DNA of 64,000 nucleotides. Origin: Microbispora sp. ZYX-F-249 (GTDB lineage Bacteria > Actinomycetota > Actinomycetes > Streptosporangiales > Streptosporangiaceae). Both the position numbers and the translations under genes were made by a program. This document shows, in pieces, positions 36,152 through 45,223 of the stretch; position 1 is the stretch's first letter; every line of letters begins with the position of its first letter. The DNA lies in assembly GCF_039649665.1 (NCBI RefSeq), contig NZ_JBDJAW010000001.1, forward strand, positions 1-64,000. The letters run 5' to 3'. Below the pieces are notes generated by a model. The model saw only the letters and a list, made by a program, of their open reading frames with translations. It ran no database searches and was not told the DNA's origin.

Positions 36152-37468
36152 ATGGGACGTGAGGCCGGTCACGCCGTGGTGCTCGGGGCGAGCATGGGCG
36201 GCCTGCTCGCCGCGCGGGCGCTCACCGAGACGTACGCCCGGGTGACGCTGCTGGAACGGGACGAGCTCCCCGCGGAGCCGCTGAACCGGCGCGGCGTGCC
36301 GCAGGGCCGGCACGTCCACGTGCTGCTCCCGCGCGGTTCCCAGGTCCTCGGCTCGTTCTTCCCGGGTCTCGCCGGCGAGCTCGGCCTGGCCGGGGTGCCG
36401 CACACGCAGCTCGCCCGGCAGATCAGGTTCGTCGTCTCCGGCCACCGCCTGACCCGCGGCCGTCCCGGCCCGATCATGCTCCAGCCCACCCGCGCCACCC
36501 TGGAACACGCGGTACGCCGCCGGGTCGCCGCCCTGCCCGGTGTGGAGTTCGTCCAGGGCTGTGACGTCTCCGGCCTGGTCACCTCCGCGGGCCGGGTCAC
36601 CGGCGCCCGCTTCGTCCGCCGCTCCGGCGCCGGCGGCCGGGAGGAGACCGTCGAGGCCGACCTGGTGGTCGACGCCCTCGGCCGGTCGGGCCGGTCCGTC
36701 GAGTGGGTGGCGCGGCTGGGCTATCCCGCCCCGGCGGAGGAACGCATCAAGGTGGGCATCAAATACGTGAGCTGTTTCTTCCGCACGCCCCCCGGCGCCC
36801 TCGCGCCCGAGCAGGGCATCCTCGTCGGCCCGGTCCCCGGCCGTACGCGCGCGATGGCCTTCATGGCGTGCGAGGGAGACCGCTGGCTGCTCACCGTCGC
36901 CGGCATGGCGGGCGACCATCCGCCCACCGACCCCGGCGCACTGGTCGACTTCGCCGGGACCATCGCCCCGCGCGACGTCCACGACGTCATCGTGAGGTCG
37001 GACCGCCTCTCCGACCCGGTCACCCACGCCTTCCCCGCCAGCGTCCGCCGGCGGTACGAGAAGCTGCCCGCGCACCCGGAGGGTCTGCTCGTCTTCGGGG
37101 ACGGCCTGTGCAGCTTCAACCCCATCTACGGTCAGGGCATGACGGTGGCGTCTCTGCAGGCCGAAGCCCTGCGGGCCTGCCTCGCCGCCGGGCGCGGCGA
37201 CCTGGCCCACCGCTTCTACCGCGCGGCCGCGAAGGTCATCGATCCGGCCTGGCAGCTGTCCGCCGCCGGCGACCTGGCCCTGCCCGAGATCACCGGGTCC
37301 CGCCCGCTCCTCACCCGCCTGATCAACCGCTACGTGTCGAGACTGCACCGCGTGGGCGCGACCGACGTGGCCGTGGCCGACGCCTTCTGGCGCGTGGCGG
37401 GCTACCTCGACCCGACCCCGGCCCTGCTGCGTCCCCGCGTCGCCCTGCGTGTCCTCACCCGGGGATAG
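36152..37468 (+). CDS. FAD-dependent oxidoreductase (halogenase/hydroxylase-like)
   Basis: A 438-residue flavoprotein. N-terminal FAD site VVLGASMGGLLAARAL (residues 9-24), a mid motif DLVVDALGRSGRSVEWV, and FGDGLCSFNPIYGQGMTVASLQAEAL (GD motif, about 326-351) place it among p-hydroxybenzoate-hydroxylase-fold monooxygenases/reductases. AGGGG precedes the ATG. The protein lacks the K79-type halogenase motif visible in tryptophan halogenases, so a hydroxylase or epoxidase-like role is more likely. The next gene downstream is a small Cys-containing protein, 73 nt away. Confidence 0.82.
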   Translation: MGREAGHAVVLGASMGGLLAARALTETYARVTLLERDELPAEPLNRRGVPQGRHVHVLLPRGSQVLGSFFPGLAGELGLAGVPHTQLARQIRFVVSGHRLTRGRPGPIMLQPTRATLEHAVRRRVAALPGVEFVQGCDVSGLVTSAGRVTGARFVRRSGAGGREETVEADLVVDALGRSGRSVEWVARLGYPAPAEERIKVGIKYVSCFFRTPPGALAPEQGILVGPVPGRTRAMAFMACEGDRWLLTVAGMAGDHPPTDPGALVDFAGTIAPRDVHDVIVRSDRLSDPVTHAFPASVRRRYEKLPAHPEGLLVFGDGLCSFNPIYGQGMTVASLQAEALRACLAAGRGDLAHRFYRAAAKVIDPAWQLSAAGDLALPEITGSRPLLTRLINRYVSRLHRVGATDVAVADAFWRVAGYLDPTPALLRPRVALRVLTRG

Positions 37469-37541
37469 CTCGTGACGACCGTGATTGGCCGCCGCCGGTG
37501 GGGGCACGATGGGGCGGAGGCGAGGGGTGAGGAGGCGCGCG

Positions 37542-37832
37542 ATGCCGCGTGGGGAGCCTTCCGTGGCGGCCTCCGGCGAGTGGCGGGACGAGGACGGCGT
37601 GCGCAAGCCGGCCGGTGAGGCGCACGCGTGGTGGCCGGGGACCAACCAGACCGTGTGCGGCCTCGCGCTCAGCCGGTCGCGGCTGTACCGGTTCCACCAC
37701 ATCCCCTGGCCGGACTCCTTCCCCGAGTCGGGCGGGGCGGCCGACGAGGTTCAGCGGGTGTGCCCGAAGTGCCGGGCGGGGACCGGCAAAGGCCAGGGCC
37801 GCTCCTGGCAGCGGACCTCCCCGCGTCCCTGA
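37542..37832 (+). CDS. Small hypothetical protein with CxxC
   Basis: A 96-residue protein whose ATG has GAGGAGG 7 nt upstream. The central part WWPGTNQTVCGLALSRSRLYRFHHIPW and the later RVCPKCRAGTG give three cysteines plus two histidines that could bind zinc. The tail is basic. No known family was recognised. Codon use is normal for the region, and the good ribosome-binding site supports expression. Confidence 0.65.
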   Translation: MPRGEPSVAASGEWRDEDGVRKPAGEAHAWWPGTNQTVCGLALSRSRLYRFHHIPWPDSFPESGGAADEVQRVCPKCRAGTGKGQGRSWQRTSPRP

Positions 37833-37936
37833 CACCCGCGCAGTCTTTGCCCAGTACCGGATTCTCTTGACCCGGTGGCGAATCACGCGGAAATAGCCTG
37901 GCTTTTCAGGGCATTTCCAAGCCAAAGGGGCGGGAT

Positions 37937-39031
37937 ATGGCAACAGAACAGATTCTCGATTGCCCGCTCGACCAGGTCCCGGAGGGCCCGGAGTTCATCG
38001 AGGCCGCCATGCGGTGGCATTTCAGCCCCGAGACCGGCTCGCCGTACTGGCTGGAGCGGGCGAAGACGCTCGGCTTCGACCCGCGCGAGGAGGTGCGCAC
38101 CTTCGACGACCTGCGCCGGTTTCCCAACGTGGCCAACGAGCTGCGCGACGTCCGGGTGGAGGACCTGATCCCCCGGGGCTACGGCCCGGACGCCGAGGTC
38201 GTCGGCGTGTACGAGAGCGGCGGGACGACGGGGCCGCCCAAACGCGTCGTGGTGCTGCGGGACTGGCTGGAACGGCTGATGCACCGGACCGAGCAGGACC
38301 TGCAGGCCAGGGGCTACCCCGAGAGCGGCCACTGGCTGTCGCTCGGGCCGACCGGGCCGCACGTCTTCGGCGAGCTGGTCCGCTGGCAGGCCGCGCGGCG
38401 GGGCGGCATCCGGTTCACCGTCGACATGGACCCCCGGTGGGTCAAGAGATGCATCGCCGAGGGCCGCGCCGAGGAGGCCGAGCGCTACGCCGAGCACCTG
38501 ATCGACCAGAGCGCCTACATCCTGGAGACGCAGGACGTGCGGGTGCTGGTGACCACGCCGCCACTGCTGACCCGGCTGGCCCGCAGGAACGCGCTCGTCG
38601 ACCTGATCAACGCCAAGATCGCCGCGATCAGCTGGGGCGGGGCCCACATGGACCCCGACACCCGCTATCTGCTCCGCACCGAGGTGTTTCCCGGCGTCAA
38701 GCTGTACGGCACGTACGGCAGCACGATGATCTTGGGCGGCCTGGGCGAGCGCGTCACGTCGCCCGACGAGGACATCGTCATCTTCGACACGTTCTCGCCC
38801 TACATCACGTTCTCGGTGGTGGACCAGGAGACCGGCGAGGTCGTCCGGTACGGCGACCGCGGTCAGGTGGTGATGCACCACGTCAGCAAGAGCTTCCTGC
38901 TGCCCAACAACCTCGAACGCGACCTGGCCACCCGCGTGGCGCCGCCGCCGGGACAGATGGGCGACTCCGTCGCCGAGGTCGGCCCGCTCCCCACCTTCGA
39001 CAACGAACCGGTCATCGAGGGGGTGTACTAG
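37937..39031 (+). CDS. LuxE/EhpF-like acyl-adenylating ligase
   Basis: A 364-residue member of the adenylate-forming superfamily. The P-loop-like ESGGTTGPPKR is at 93-103, and GTYGSTMILGG and GEVVRYGDRGQVVMHH match the later adenylation motifs. The C-terminal lid domain of full ANL enzymes is absent, as in LuxE and EhpF. EhpF activates a phenazine carboxylate for reduction in griseoluteic acid synthesis. The gene ends TAG immediately followed by the ATG of the next gene, a reductase. A carboxylic acid is probably activated here for reduction to the aldehyde; the substrate is unknown. Confidence 0.82.
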   Translation: MATEQILDCPLDQVPEGPEFIEAAMRWHFSPETGSPYWLERAKTLGFDPREEVRTFDDLRRFPNVANELRDVRVEDLIPRGYGPDAEVVGVYESGGTTGPPKRVVVLRDWLERLMHRTEQDLQARGYPESGHWLSLGPTGPHVFGELVRWQAARRGGIRFTVDMDPRWVKRCIAEGRAEEAERYAEHLIDQSAYILETQDVRVLVTTPPLLTRLARRNALVDLINAKIAAISWGGAHMDPDTRYLLRTEVFPGVKLYGTYGSTMILGGLGERVTSPDEDIVIFDTFSPYITFSVVDQETGEVVRYGDRGQVVMHHVSKSFLLPNNLERDLATRVAPPPGQMGDSVAEVGPLPTFDNEPVIEGVY

Positions 39032-40402
39032 ATGGAGGAGCTGATCCTGCTCGACGCCCTGGGCGCGGGCGGGCCGTACCACAGCCGCAGCCGGCAGACG
39101 ATCACGGAGCTGACCGGTGCGCCGGTCGCCGAGCTGAGCCTGGTGCCGCGCCTGTTCGTCCAGCGGACGATGGCGGCCCTGCGCGAAGCGCGGACTTCGC
39201 CGCCCCACGATCGCGCGGCGGCCCTCGCCCGCGCGGGACGGCTGTTCGCGACCGGCACGGTGAACGGCATTGCGGCGGAGGAGTACCAGCACATCGTGAG
39301 CCGCGTCTCGGGCATGCCGATCACCGTGGTCCGTTCGGCGACCGCGGGCATCGGACGGCGGGCCGGCGAGGCGTACCGCACCACCCGGCACGCCCGGCCC
39401 CAGGGCGCGGTGGACGACTGGCGCGACCCGCTCACCTGCGACGGCCACGCGGTCTGGACCCGGCGCGGCGACGTCTTCGCCGTGCACGCCGCGGGCAACC
39501 ATCCGGGCGTGCACACGTTGTGGCTGGAGGCCCTGGCGCTCGGCTACCGGGTCGCGGTGCGGCCCTCGCGGCGCGAGCCGTTCACCCCGCACCGCCTGAT
39601 CACGGCGCTGCGGGAGTCGGGGTTCGGCGAGGACCAGGTGGTGCTCCTGCCGACCGACTACGCGGTGGCCGACGACATCATCCGCGACGCGGACCTCGCC
39701 ATGGTGTACGGCGGCGAGGAGGTCGTGAACAAGTACGGCAACGACGTCAGGGTGCTGCCGCAGGGCCCGGGACGGTCCAAGATCCTGCTCACCGGGGACG
39801 ACTGGGAGTCCCACCTCGGCACGATCGTGGACTCGGTCAGCGCCTTCGGAGGGACGGCCTGCGTGAACACGACCGCCGTCTTCGTGGAGGGCGATCCCGC
39901 GCCGGTGGCCGAGGCCGTCGCGGAACGGCTCGCCGCGATCCCGAGCCTGCCGCCGGAGGACGACGGCGCGGTGCTGCCCGTCCAGCCGGCCGAGGACGCG
40001 CGCGCGATCGAGAAGTACCTGCTCGACCACGTGGACGGCGCGACGCCGGTGCTCGGCGGCGACGGCGTGGTGGACGAGCTCGGCGACGGCAGCGGGGTGC
40101 TGCGCCCGGCCGTCTTCCGGGTGGACCGGCCGGACGCGCCGCAGACGGGCATCGAGTTGTCGTTCCCCTGTGTGTGGTTCGCGCCCTGGAGCCGCGCGGA
40201 CGGCATCGAGCCGCTGCGGAACACGCTCGTGCTGACCGCGATCACGGAGGACGACGGGCTGATCGACCGGCTCGTGGAGGACCCGTCGATCAGGAACGTC
40301 TACCTGGGCGACACCCCCACCTACCGGATGCCGGCGTGGGTTCCCCACGACGCCTACCTCGGCGAGTTCCTCATGCGGACGAAAGGCGTCATACGCACTT
40401 AA
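39032..40402 (+). CDS. LuxC/EhpG-like acyl reductase (ALDH superfamily)
   Basis: A 456-residue aldehyde dehydrogenase-superfamily protein resembling LuxC-type acyl reductases. The probable nucleophile is Cys277 in FGGTACVNTTAVF; VFAVHAAGNHPGVHTLW and GYRVAVRPSRREPFTPHRL form the nucleotide-binding half. It would take the acyl-adenylate or acyl group from the preceding ligase and reduce it with NAD(P)H. The two genes abut with no gap, so they are coupled and act as a pair. Confidence 0.8.
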   Translation: MEELILLDALGAGGPYHSRSRQTITELTGAPVAELSLVPRLFVQRTMAALREARTSPPHDRAAALARAGRLFATGTVNGIAAEEYQHIVSRVSGMPITVVRSATAGIGRRAGEAYRTTRHARPQGAVDDWRDPLTCDGHAVWTRRGDVFAVHAAGNHPGVHTLWLEALALGYRVAVRPSRREPFTPHRLITALRESGFGEDQVVLLPTDYAVADDIIRDADLAMVYGGEEVVNKYGNDVRVLPQGPGRSKILLTGDDWESHLGTIVDSVSAFGGTACVNTTAVFVEGDPAPVAEAVAERLAAIPSLPPEDDGAVLPVQPAEDARAIEKYLLDHVDGATPVLGGDGVVDELGDGSGVLRPAVFRVDRPDAPQTGIELSFPCVWFAPWSRADGIEPLRNTLVLTAITEDDGLIDRLVEDPSIRNVYLGDTPTYRMPAWVPHDAYLGEFLMRTKGVIRT

Positions 40403-40434
40403 CCAATTGAAGAAGGCCCAGTAGATTCTGGGCC

Positions 40435-41556
40435 ATGCCCGGGACAAGGCGTTGGCGGCGCCGGCTGCTGCAGACGCTCGCCGTCGTGGTGGTGCTCGCG
40501 GTGGCCGCCGTCGGCGGGGCGGGCTGGTACTACTCCGGGCTCGTGATCGACCCCGACCACACCTCCGGCTATCCCCTGGAAGTGACGGCCGTCAGCGGCG
40601 ACCAGGTCACGATCAAGGGCGGGACCGACACGGACGCCCCCGGCACGTACGGCCTGACCTGGGCCGGCGGCAACGCCGTACTGGGACCGGCGACCGTGTC
40701 CGGGCCGGGCACGGTGACCAGAAAGGTCACCGAGGTCGTCCGCGGCGAGCTGCGTCCGGGGGTGCGCGCCTACCTCGACCGCTGGATGTGGGGCCACGCG
40801 ACCCCGGCCGCCGCCGGCGTGCCGTACCGGGACGTGACGATCCCCTCGCCGCTCGGCGATTTCCCCGGCTGGCGGACCGAGGGCACCTCGGCGACCTGGG
40901 TGATCGCGGTGCACGGGCGCAACGGCGGCCCGGCCGAGGCCCTGCGCGTGCTGCCGGTCTTCCACAGCCTGGGGATGCCGGTGCTGGGCATCACCTACCG
41001 CAACGACGAGGGCGCCCCGGCGAGCCCCGACGGCAAGTTCCACCTCGGCGCCACCGAATGGCGGGACGTGGCCGCGGCCATCGCGTACGCCAGGAAGCAG
41101 GGCGCGACCGGCGTCGTCCTGTACGGCTGGTCGATGGGCGGGGGCATCGTGCCGATGGCCGTACGCAACCTGCCCGGCGAGCCGATCAAGGCCATGATCC
41201 TCGACAGCCCGGTCATCGACTGGCGGGCGCCGATCGCCCTCGGGGCCGAGCAGATGGGCGTGCCCGGCTTCTTCGTGACGGTGGGCGAATGGGTCGTCGA
41301 GCGGCGCACCGGCATGTCCTTCGACGACGTCGACCACCTGCGGCACGCCCGCGAGTTCAAGATCCCCACGCTGGTCTTCGTGGACGACGGCGACGCGACC
41401 GTGCCGGTCGGCCCGGCGCTGCGGTTCGCCGCGGCCCGCCCCGACATCGTCAGGCTCGTACGGACGAGCGGCGGCGGGCACACCGGCTCGTGGAACGCCG
41501 ACCCCGCGCGGTACGAGCGGGAGTTGAAGGAGTTCGTGACGGTCAACGCGGGATGA
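40435..41556 (+). CDS. Membrane-anchored alpha/beta hydrolase
   Basis: A 373-residue protein with an N-terminal transmembrane anchor (residues about 11-33) and an exoplasmic alpha/beta-hydrolase domain. The nucleophile elbow is GWSMGG, the acid lies in VFVDDGDATVPVG and the His in TSGGGHTGSW. VHGRNGGPAEAL is the oxyanion region. Distance of 32 nt from the reductase gene suggests co-transcription, but a role with the ligase/reductase pair is unproven. Its 3' end overlaps the convergent GNAT gene by 14 nt. Confidence 0.85.
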   Translation: MPGTRRWRRRLLQTLAVVVVLAVAAVGGAGWYYSGLVIDPDHTSGYPLEVTAVSGDQVTIKGGTDTDAPGTYGLTWAGGNAVLGPATVSGPGTVTRKVTEVVRGELRPGVRAYLDRWMWGHATPAAAGVPYRDVTIPSPLGDFPGWRTEGTSATWVIAVHGRNGGPAEALRVLPVFHSLGMPVLGITYRNDEGAPASPDGKFHLGATEWRDVAAAIAYARKQGATGVVLYGWSMGGGIVPMAVRNLPGEPIKAMILDSPVIDWRAPIALGAEQMGVPGFFVTVGEWVVERRTGMSFDDVDHLRHAREFKIPTLVFVDDGDATVPVGPALRFAAARPDIVRLVRTSGGGHTGSWNADPARYERELKEFVTVNAG

Positions 41557-42265
41557 CCACGGTCATCGAACTCGCGACCAGGGTGAAGCCGAGCCGTTCG
41601 TACACGCGTCTGGCCGGGTTGCCCTCGCTCACGACCAGGCCCAGCCGCTCGCAGCCGCCGGCCGCCGCCCTCGTCCGCACGGCGGCGAGCATGCGGGCGC
41701 CGAGCCCCGGGGGCGTGTGCGCGGGGTGGCGGAAGACCTCGACCACCCAGGGCCGGCCGTGGAAGAGGGTGACCACCACGCCGCCGGCCACCGCGTCGTC
41801 CTCGTCCACGGCGAGCAGGCCCCAGGGCAGGACCTCGCCGGTGATCTTCCCGCCCAGCAGCGGGGTGAGGATGTCGCGCAGCGCGGCGTCGTCGTCCACG
41901 CCCCGGTGGTCCGGGTGGCCCGGCGGGTAGGCCGCCCGCCACGCCGCGAACACCTCCTCGGGCGACCGGTCGACGGGCACGAACCGGAAACCGCCGGGCG
42001 CCGCCGCCTCGGCGGGCAGCGCCGTGGCCAGCTCACAGGTCATCTCGTGCGCGTGCCGCAGCACGCGGGCGCCGCGCGCGACGAGCGCCTCGCCCAGGTC
42101 GACCGGCCCCGCCACCGCCCAGCCCGGCAGCTTCGTCATGATCGCGTCGATCGCGCCCGCGCCCACGACCTCGACCAGGTCGGCGCACGGCAGCCCGTTC
42201 CGCCTGTCCTCGACATAACTGATGGCCGGGAGGCCGTCCGCCCCGGCCAGAATCACTCGTTCCAC
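41543..42265 (-). CDS. GNAT-family N-acetyltransferase
   Basis: A 240-residue acetyltransferase. The catalytic domain is C-terminal: PGLGARMLAAVRTRAAAGG (pyrophosphate loop, about 187-205), LGLVVSEGNPARRVYERLGFTLVASSMTVV at the end. The N-terminal 120 residues (ILAGADGLPAISYVEDRRNGLP) form a substrate domain of unknown specificity. It is convergent with, and overlaps, the hydrolase gene, and divergent from a membrane protein gene (42401). Confidence 0.85.
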   Translation of the reverse strand: MERVILAGADGLPAISYVEDRRNGLPCADLVEVVGAGAIDAIMTKLPGWAVAGPVDLGEALVARGARVLRHAHEMTCELATALPAEAAAPGGFRFVPVDRSPEEVFAAWRAAYPPGHPDHRGVDDDAALRDILTPLLGGKITGEVLPWGLLAVDEDDAVAGGVVVTLFHGRPWVVEVFRHPAHTPPGLGARMLAAVRTRAAAGGCERLGLVVSEGNPARRVYERLGFTLVASSMTVVIPR

Positions 42266-42400
42266 AGAAGGGGAGGCTTTCGCAGCACCGGGGACGTGGC
42301 AAGGGCTTTTCCCCGAATCGAATCACACTCAATCATCCACATTTCGATCTTCCTGTGGATAAGGTGCCTCTGGTTTGTCGGGCGGACGGGGAGCGGCGTC

Positions 42401-43954
42401 ATGTGGCGGACACGGGGTTTCCGGCTCTGGATGCTCGCGATCGTCATGACGCTGCTGCCCCTGGCGTTGTCGGCGTTTTCCGAGGGCTGGGTGTCCTTCG
42501 GATTCACGTCGTACGGCGTCCCGTCCTGTCCCGCCTTCGAATTCCAGACGACGGTGCTTCCCGGCCCGCTCTTGGCGTCCCTGCTCTGGGCGCGTCTTCT
42601 CGCCATCCCTGCCGCCTTCGCGCTCTGGCTGGTGACGCGCGGCGGGCCCGCGAGCAGGGTGACGGGCCGCGTCGTCGCCTGCTACGTGCTGCTCCTGGCG
42701 CTTGTGAACCCGGCCTCCGTCGCGTACGACGTGGTAACGGCCGGCTCCGGCTGCTGGCGGCTGTGGGAGCCGATAGCCGGGTGGAACCTGGGCGTGAGCG
42801 CCTGCGACGTGCTCGCCGCCGCCCTGATCCTGCCGGCGGTCCGGCCCGCCGGGTCCCGCCCGCACGTCCGGCTGCACCGTACGGCCGGGGTCTTCGGGGT
42901 GTGCTGCCTCCTGCTGGCGGCGCCCGTGGCCGACCGGGGCGCCGACGACCGCTACACCGGCCTCGACGTGGCCATGAGCGTGTACGCCGGTGCCCCCGGC
43001 ACGGGCGCCCCGGACGAGACGGAGCGGCTGCTCGCCGGCATCGCGGCCGATCAGTACGCCGATGACGATGGCGGGCTCTCGGAGGAGGACGACTGCGACA
43101 CGTGGACGATGCTCCACCAGTCCTACGGCGACACCCCGCCCCGCGACCGTGAGCGCGCCTTCCTCTGCACGGCGCGGGACGTCGCGGGATACGCGCCTCG
43201 GCTCGTGACGCTGCCCGACCGGGAGCTGCTCGCCTTCGGCCGGGCGCTGTGCGGGGTCGCCGGACGGCCCTCCACCGAGCCACGCGTCCGCACCCTGCTC
43301 GACCAGGCCGGAGCCTACGACTGGAGCTGGTCGCTCATGAACGCGCTGGTGTTCCTGTGCCCGGACGCGGTCGCCCGCAAGTGGCCCGATCTGGTGCTGT
43401 CCGAGGCCGAGGGGCGGAAGAAGGAGGACGACTACCGGGCGAGGATGACCGCCCACTGCGCGGACCCCGCACGCCGCCTGAGGGCGGTGCGGCGGGCGAC
43501 CACCGCCCTGTCCGTGGGCGAGGGCGGCGGCTACCTCGTCGAAGGCGATACGTACGGGACCGGCGAGGGTGGGCCACGTCGGCTGGACCGCGCGTTCGAC
43601 GGCGTCATCGACTGGCTGACCACGACCGCCGTGGAGGTCCGCACCGCCGTGGACAACTTCCCGATCTGCCTGACGGTCAAGGCGCTGAACCAGGCTCCGC
43701 ACGCACGGCTGAGGGGCTGGGACACGGTGGCCGAGACCGCCGTCTCCAGTGTGGACGGCAGGATCGAGCTCCGCGGCGAGGGCGGGGACCCCCTGCCGAA
43801 CCTCGCCGTCTCGGGGCCCGGGCGCTACCGCGTCCGTGTCTACGTGCGCGGACAGGAGGAGGCTCTGAAGTACGCGTCCGAGTGGCCGGTCGAGGAGCAC
43901 CTGGTCCTCGTCTTCCCCGGCTCGTCCGGAAAGACCATCTTCCTCCGTGGTTGA
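42401..43954 (+). CDS. Multi-pass membrane protein with a C-terminal beta domain
   Basis: A 517-residue protein from an ATG with GGGGAG 7 nt upstream. It has about four N-terminal transmembrane helices (residues 7-25, 47-65, 77-97, 112-135, and possibly 150-165) and a large C-terminal soluble part. The end (GRYRVRVYVRGQEEALKYASEW, VEEHLVLVFP) resembles the whole of the 132-residue protein at 49287-49685 (SWNVRVYTRADDEAHPREQF, LVQFWP). No catalytic motif is recognised. It could be a membrane sensor or surface protein. A terminator-like hairpin lies 200 nt downstream. Confidence 0.65.
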   Translation: MWRTRGFRLWMLAIVMTLLPLALSAFSEGWVSFGFTSYGVPSCPAFEFQTTVLPGPLLASLLWARLLAIPAAFALWLVTRGGPASRVTGRVVACYVLLLALVNPASVAYDVVTAGSGCWRLWEPIAGWNLGVSACDVLAAALILPAVRPAGSRPHVRLHRTAGVFGVCCLLLAAPVADRGADDRYTGLDVAMSVYAGAPGTGAPDETERLLAGIAADQYADDDGGLSEEDDCDTWTMLHQSYGDTPPRDRERAFLCTARDVAGYAPRLVTLPDRELLAFGRALCGVAGRPSTEPRVRTLLDQAGAYDWSWSLMNALVFLCPDAVARKWPDLVLSEAEGRKKEDDYRARMTAHCADPARRLRAVRRATTALSVGEGGGYLVEGDTYGTGEGGPRRLDRAFDGVIDWLTTTAVEVRTAVDNFPICLTVKALNQAPHARLRGWDTVAETAVSSVDGRIELRGEGGDPLPNLAVSGPGRYRVRVYVRGQEEALKYASEWPVEEHLVLVFPGSSGKTIFLRG

Positions 43955-44313
43955 GCACCCGGCTCCGAAGATCGGCCCGAAAAAGATGGCGTGGCCCGGG
44001 AACAACAGGGGCGGACACGTGGTTGGATGAAGCGTGGCCGGTGTGCAGGTGTCCCCGGGCCTCACCTAATTTGCCTTCGCGGACTACCGTTCGGCTGGAG
44101 CCGCGTTGTGCCTTTCGCCGAGAGGCGACCCGGCACCGGCACCACACGTGCGGGACCCCGGCAGGAGATCCTCCTGCCGGGGTCCTGGCGTCTGCGGGGC
44201 CTTCCGCCAGCGAAGTGAACGGTTCACCTCCACAGGCCCTCCGATCTCGGTGGATGCCGTCCGTCTTACTCTTTGCATCCGCTTTTGTCGGACGCTGGTG
44301 AAAAAATGCGTCC
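43955..44313 (+). other. 359-nt intergenic region with terminator
   Basis: No convincing gene lies here. The main feature is the hairpin at 44153-44185. A TTAGGTGAGGCCC string on the minus strand (about 44063-44075) recalls the first block of the M-box magnesium riboswitch, but the other conserved blocks are missing. Confidence 0.6.
44153..44185. terminator. 15-bp perfect hairpin terminator
   Basis: GGACCCCGGCAGGAG (44153-44167) pairs with CTCCTGCCGGGGTCC (44171-44185) around a 3-nt loop, between two plus-strand genes. There is no U-run. Confidence 0.65.
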
Positions 44314-44970
44314 GTGCCCGATCTGGATCCCCAGTCGATCGCCTCCTACTGGGACGCGGAGGCCGACACCTTCGACCACGAGGCCGACCACGGACTGCAC
44401 GACCTGCGGGTCCGCGCGGCCTGGGCGGGACGGCTGCGGTCCTGGATGCCGCACCCTCCGGCCGACGTCCTCGACCTGGGCTGCGGCACCGGTTCCCTCA
44501 CGCTGCTGCTGGCCGAGCAGGGGCACCGGCCCGTGGGCGTGGACCTGTCCCCCAGGATGGCCGAGGCGGCCCGGCGCAAGCTCGCCGCCGCGGGCTTCAC
44601 GACCCCCATCCTCACCGGTGACGCGAGCGACCCGCCGGCCGCCGCCGGATCCTCCTTCGACGTCGTCCTGGCCCGGCACCTGCTGTGGACCCTGCCCGCG
44701 CCGGAACGCGCCCTGCGCACCTGGATGGGCCTGCTGCGCCCGCACGGCCGGCTGATCCTCATCGAGGGCAACTGGCGGGCCTCCGGGGACGGCCCGCCGT
44801 ACGTGCCGGGCGCCGGGTCCCTGCCCTGGCTCGGCGGGGTGAGCGCCGACCCCCTCGTGGAGGTGCTGCGGCCGTACGCCGCGAGCGTGCGGGCGGAGCC
44901 GCTGTCCGATCCCGTGCTGTGGGGCAAACCCGTCCACGACGAGCGCTACGCCGTCATCGCCCACCGCTGA
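44314..44970 (+). CDS. SAM-dependent methyltransferase (class I)
   Basis: A 218-residue Rossmann methyltransferase: motif I VLDLGCGTGSLTLLLAEQGH (residues about 49-68), motif II VGVDLSPRMAEAAR, motif III FDVVLARHLLWTLP and GRLILIEGNWRASG. The GTG start has no good ribosome-binding site; a leaderless transcript is possible. The substrate is unknown. It stands alone, 250 nt before the tandem-repeat protein. Confidence 0.82.
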   Translation: MPDLDPQSIASYWDAEADTFDHEADHGLHDLRVRAAWAGRLRSWMPHPPADVLDLGCGTGSLTLLLAEQGHRPVGVDLSPRMAEAARRKLAAAGFTTPILTGDASDPPAAAGSSFDVVLARHLLWTLPAPERALRTWMGLLRPHGRLILIEGNWRASGDGPPYVPGAGSLPWLGGVSADPLVEVLRPYAASVRAEPLSDPVLWGKPVHDERYAVIAHR

Positions 44971-45223
44971 GCGGTTCTTTCCGGAAAAACGCGCAATACC
45001 GAATACGTAAACGTGTCGGCAACGATTGAAAGCGCATCGTCCCCGGAACACGGCGGCAAAACGGAGCACGGTCATCGGCCGCGCCGCCGATAGCCACCCC
45101 CATTGGCGCACATGGAATGCGACAGCGAACGTCCCGGGACGGGTCAACTCGCCTGGACGGGCTCCCGCCGCGGTGCCAACGATTGAGATACGACCCGATC
45201 GCTGATCGGAGAGGAGTATCTCT

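Noticed and set aside
34293-36245. 650-codon plus-strand frame opposite the ABC-F gene
   Set aside because: Antisense shadow of the ABC-F ATPase; it has no domain and no ribosome-binding site.
37485-37541. Upstream start for the 37.5-kb small protein
   Set aside because: The ATG at 37542 has GAGGAGG at the right distance; the upstream residues are low-complexity Gly/Arg.
44050-44080. M-box-like string on the minus strand
   Set aside because: Only the first conserved block (TTAGGTGAGGC) is there, the GCCACCGCCC and GGAAACG blocks are missing, and no gene follows on that strand.
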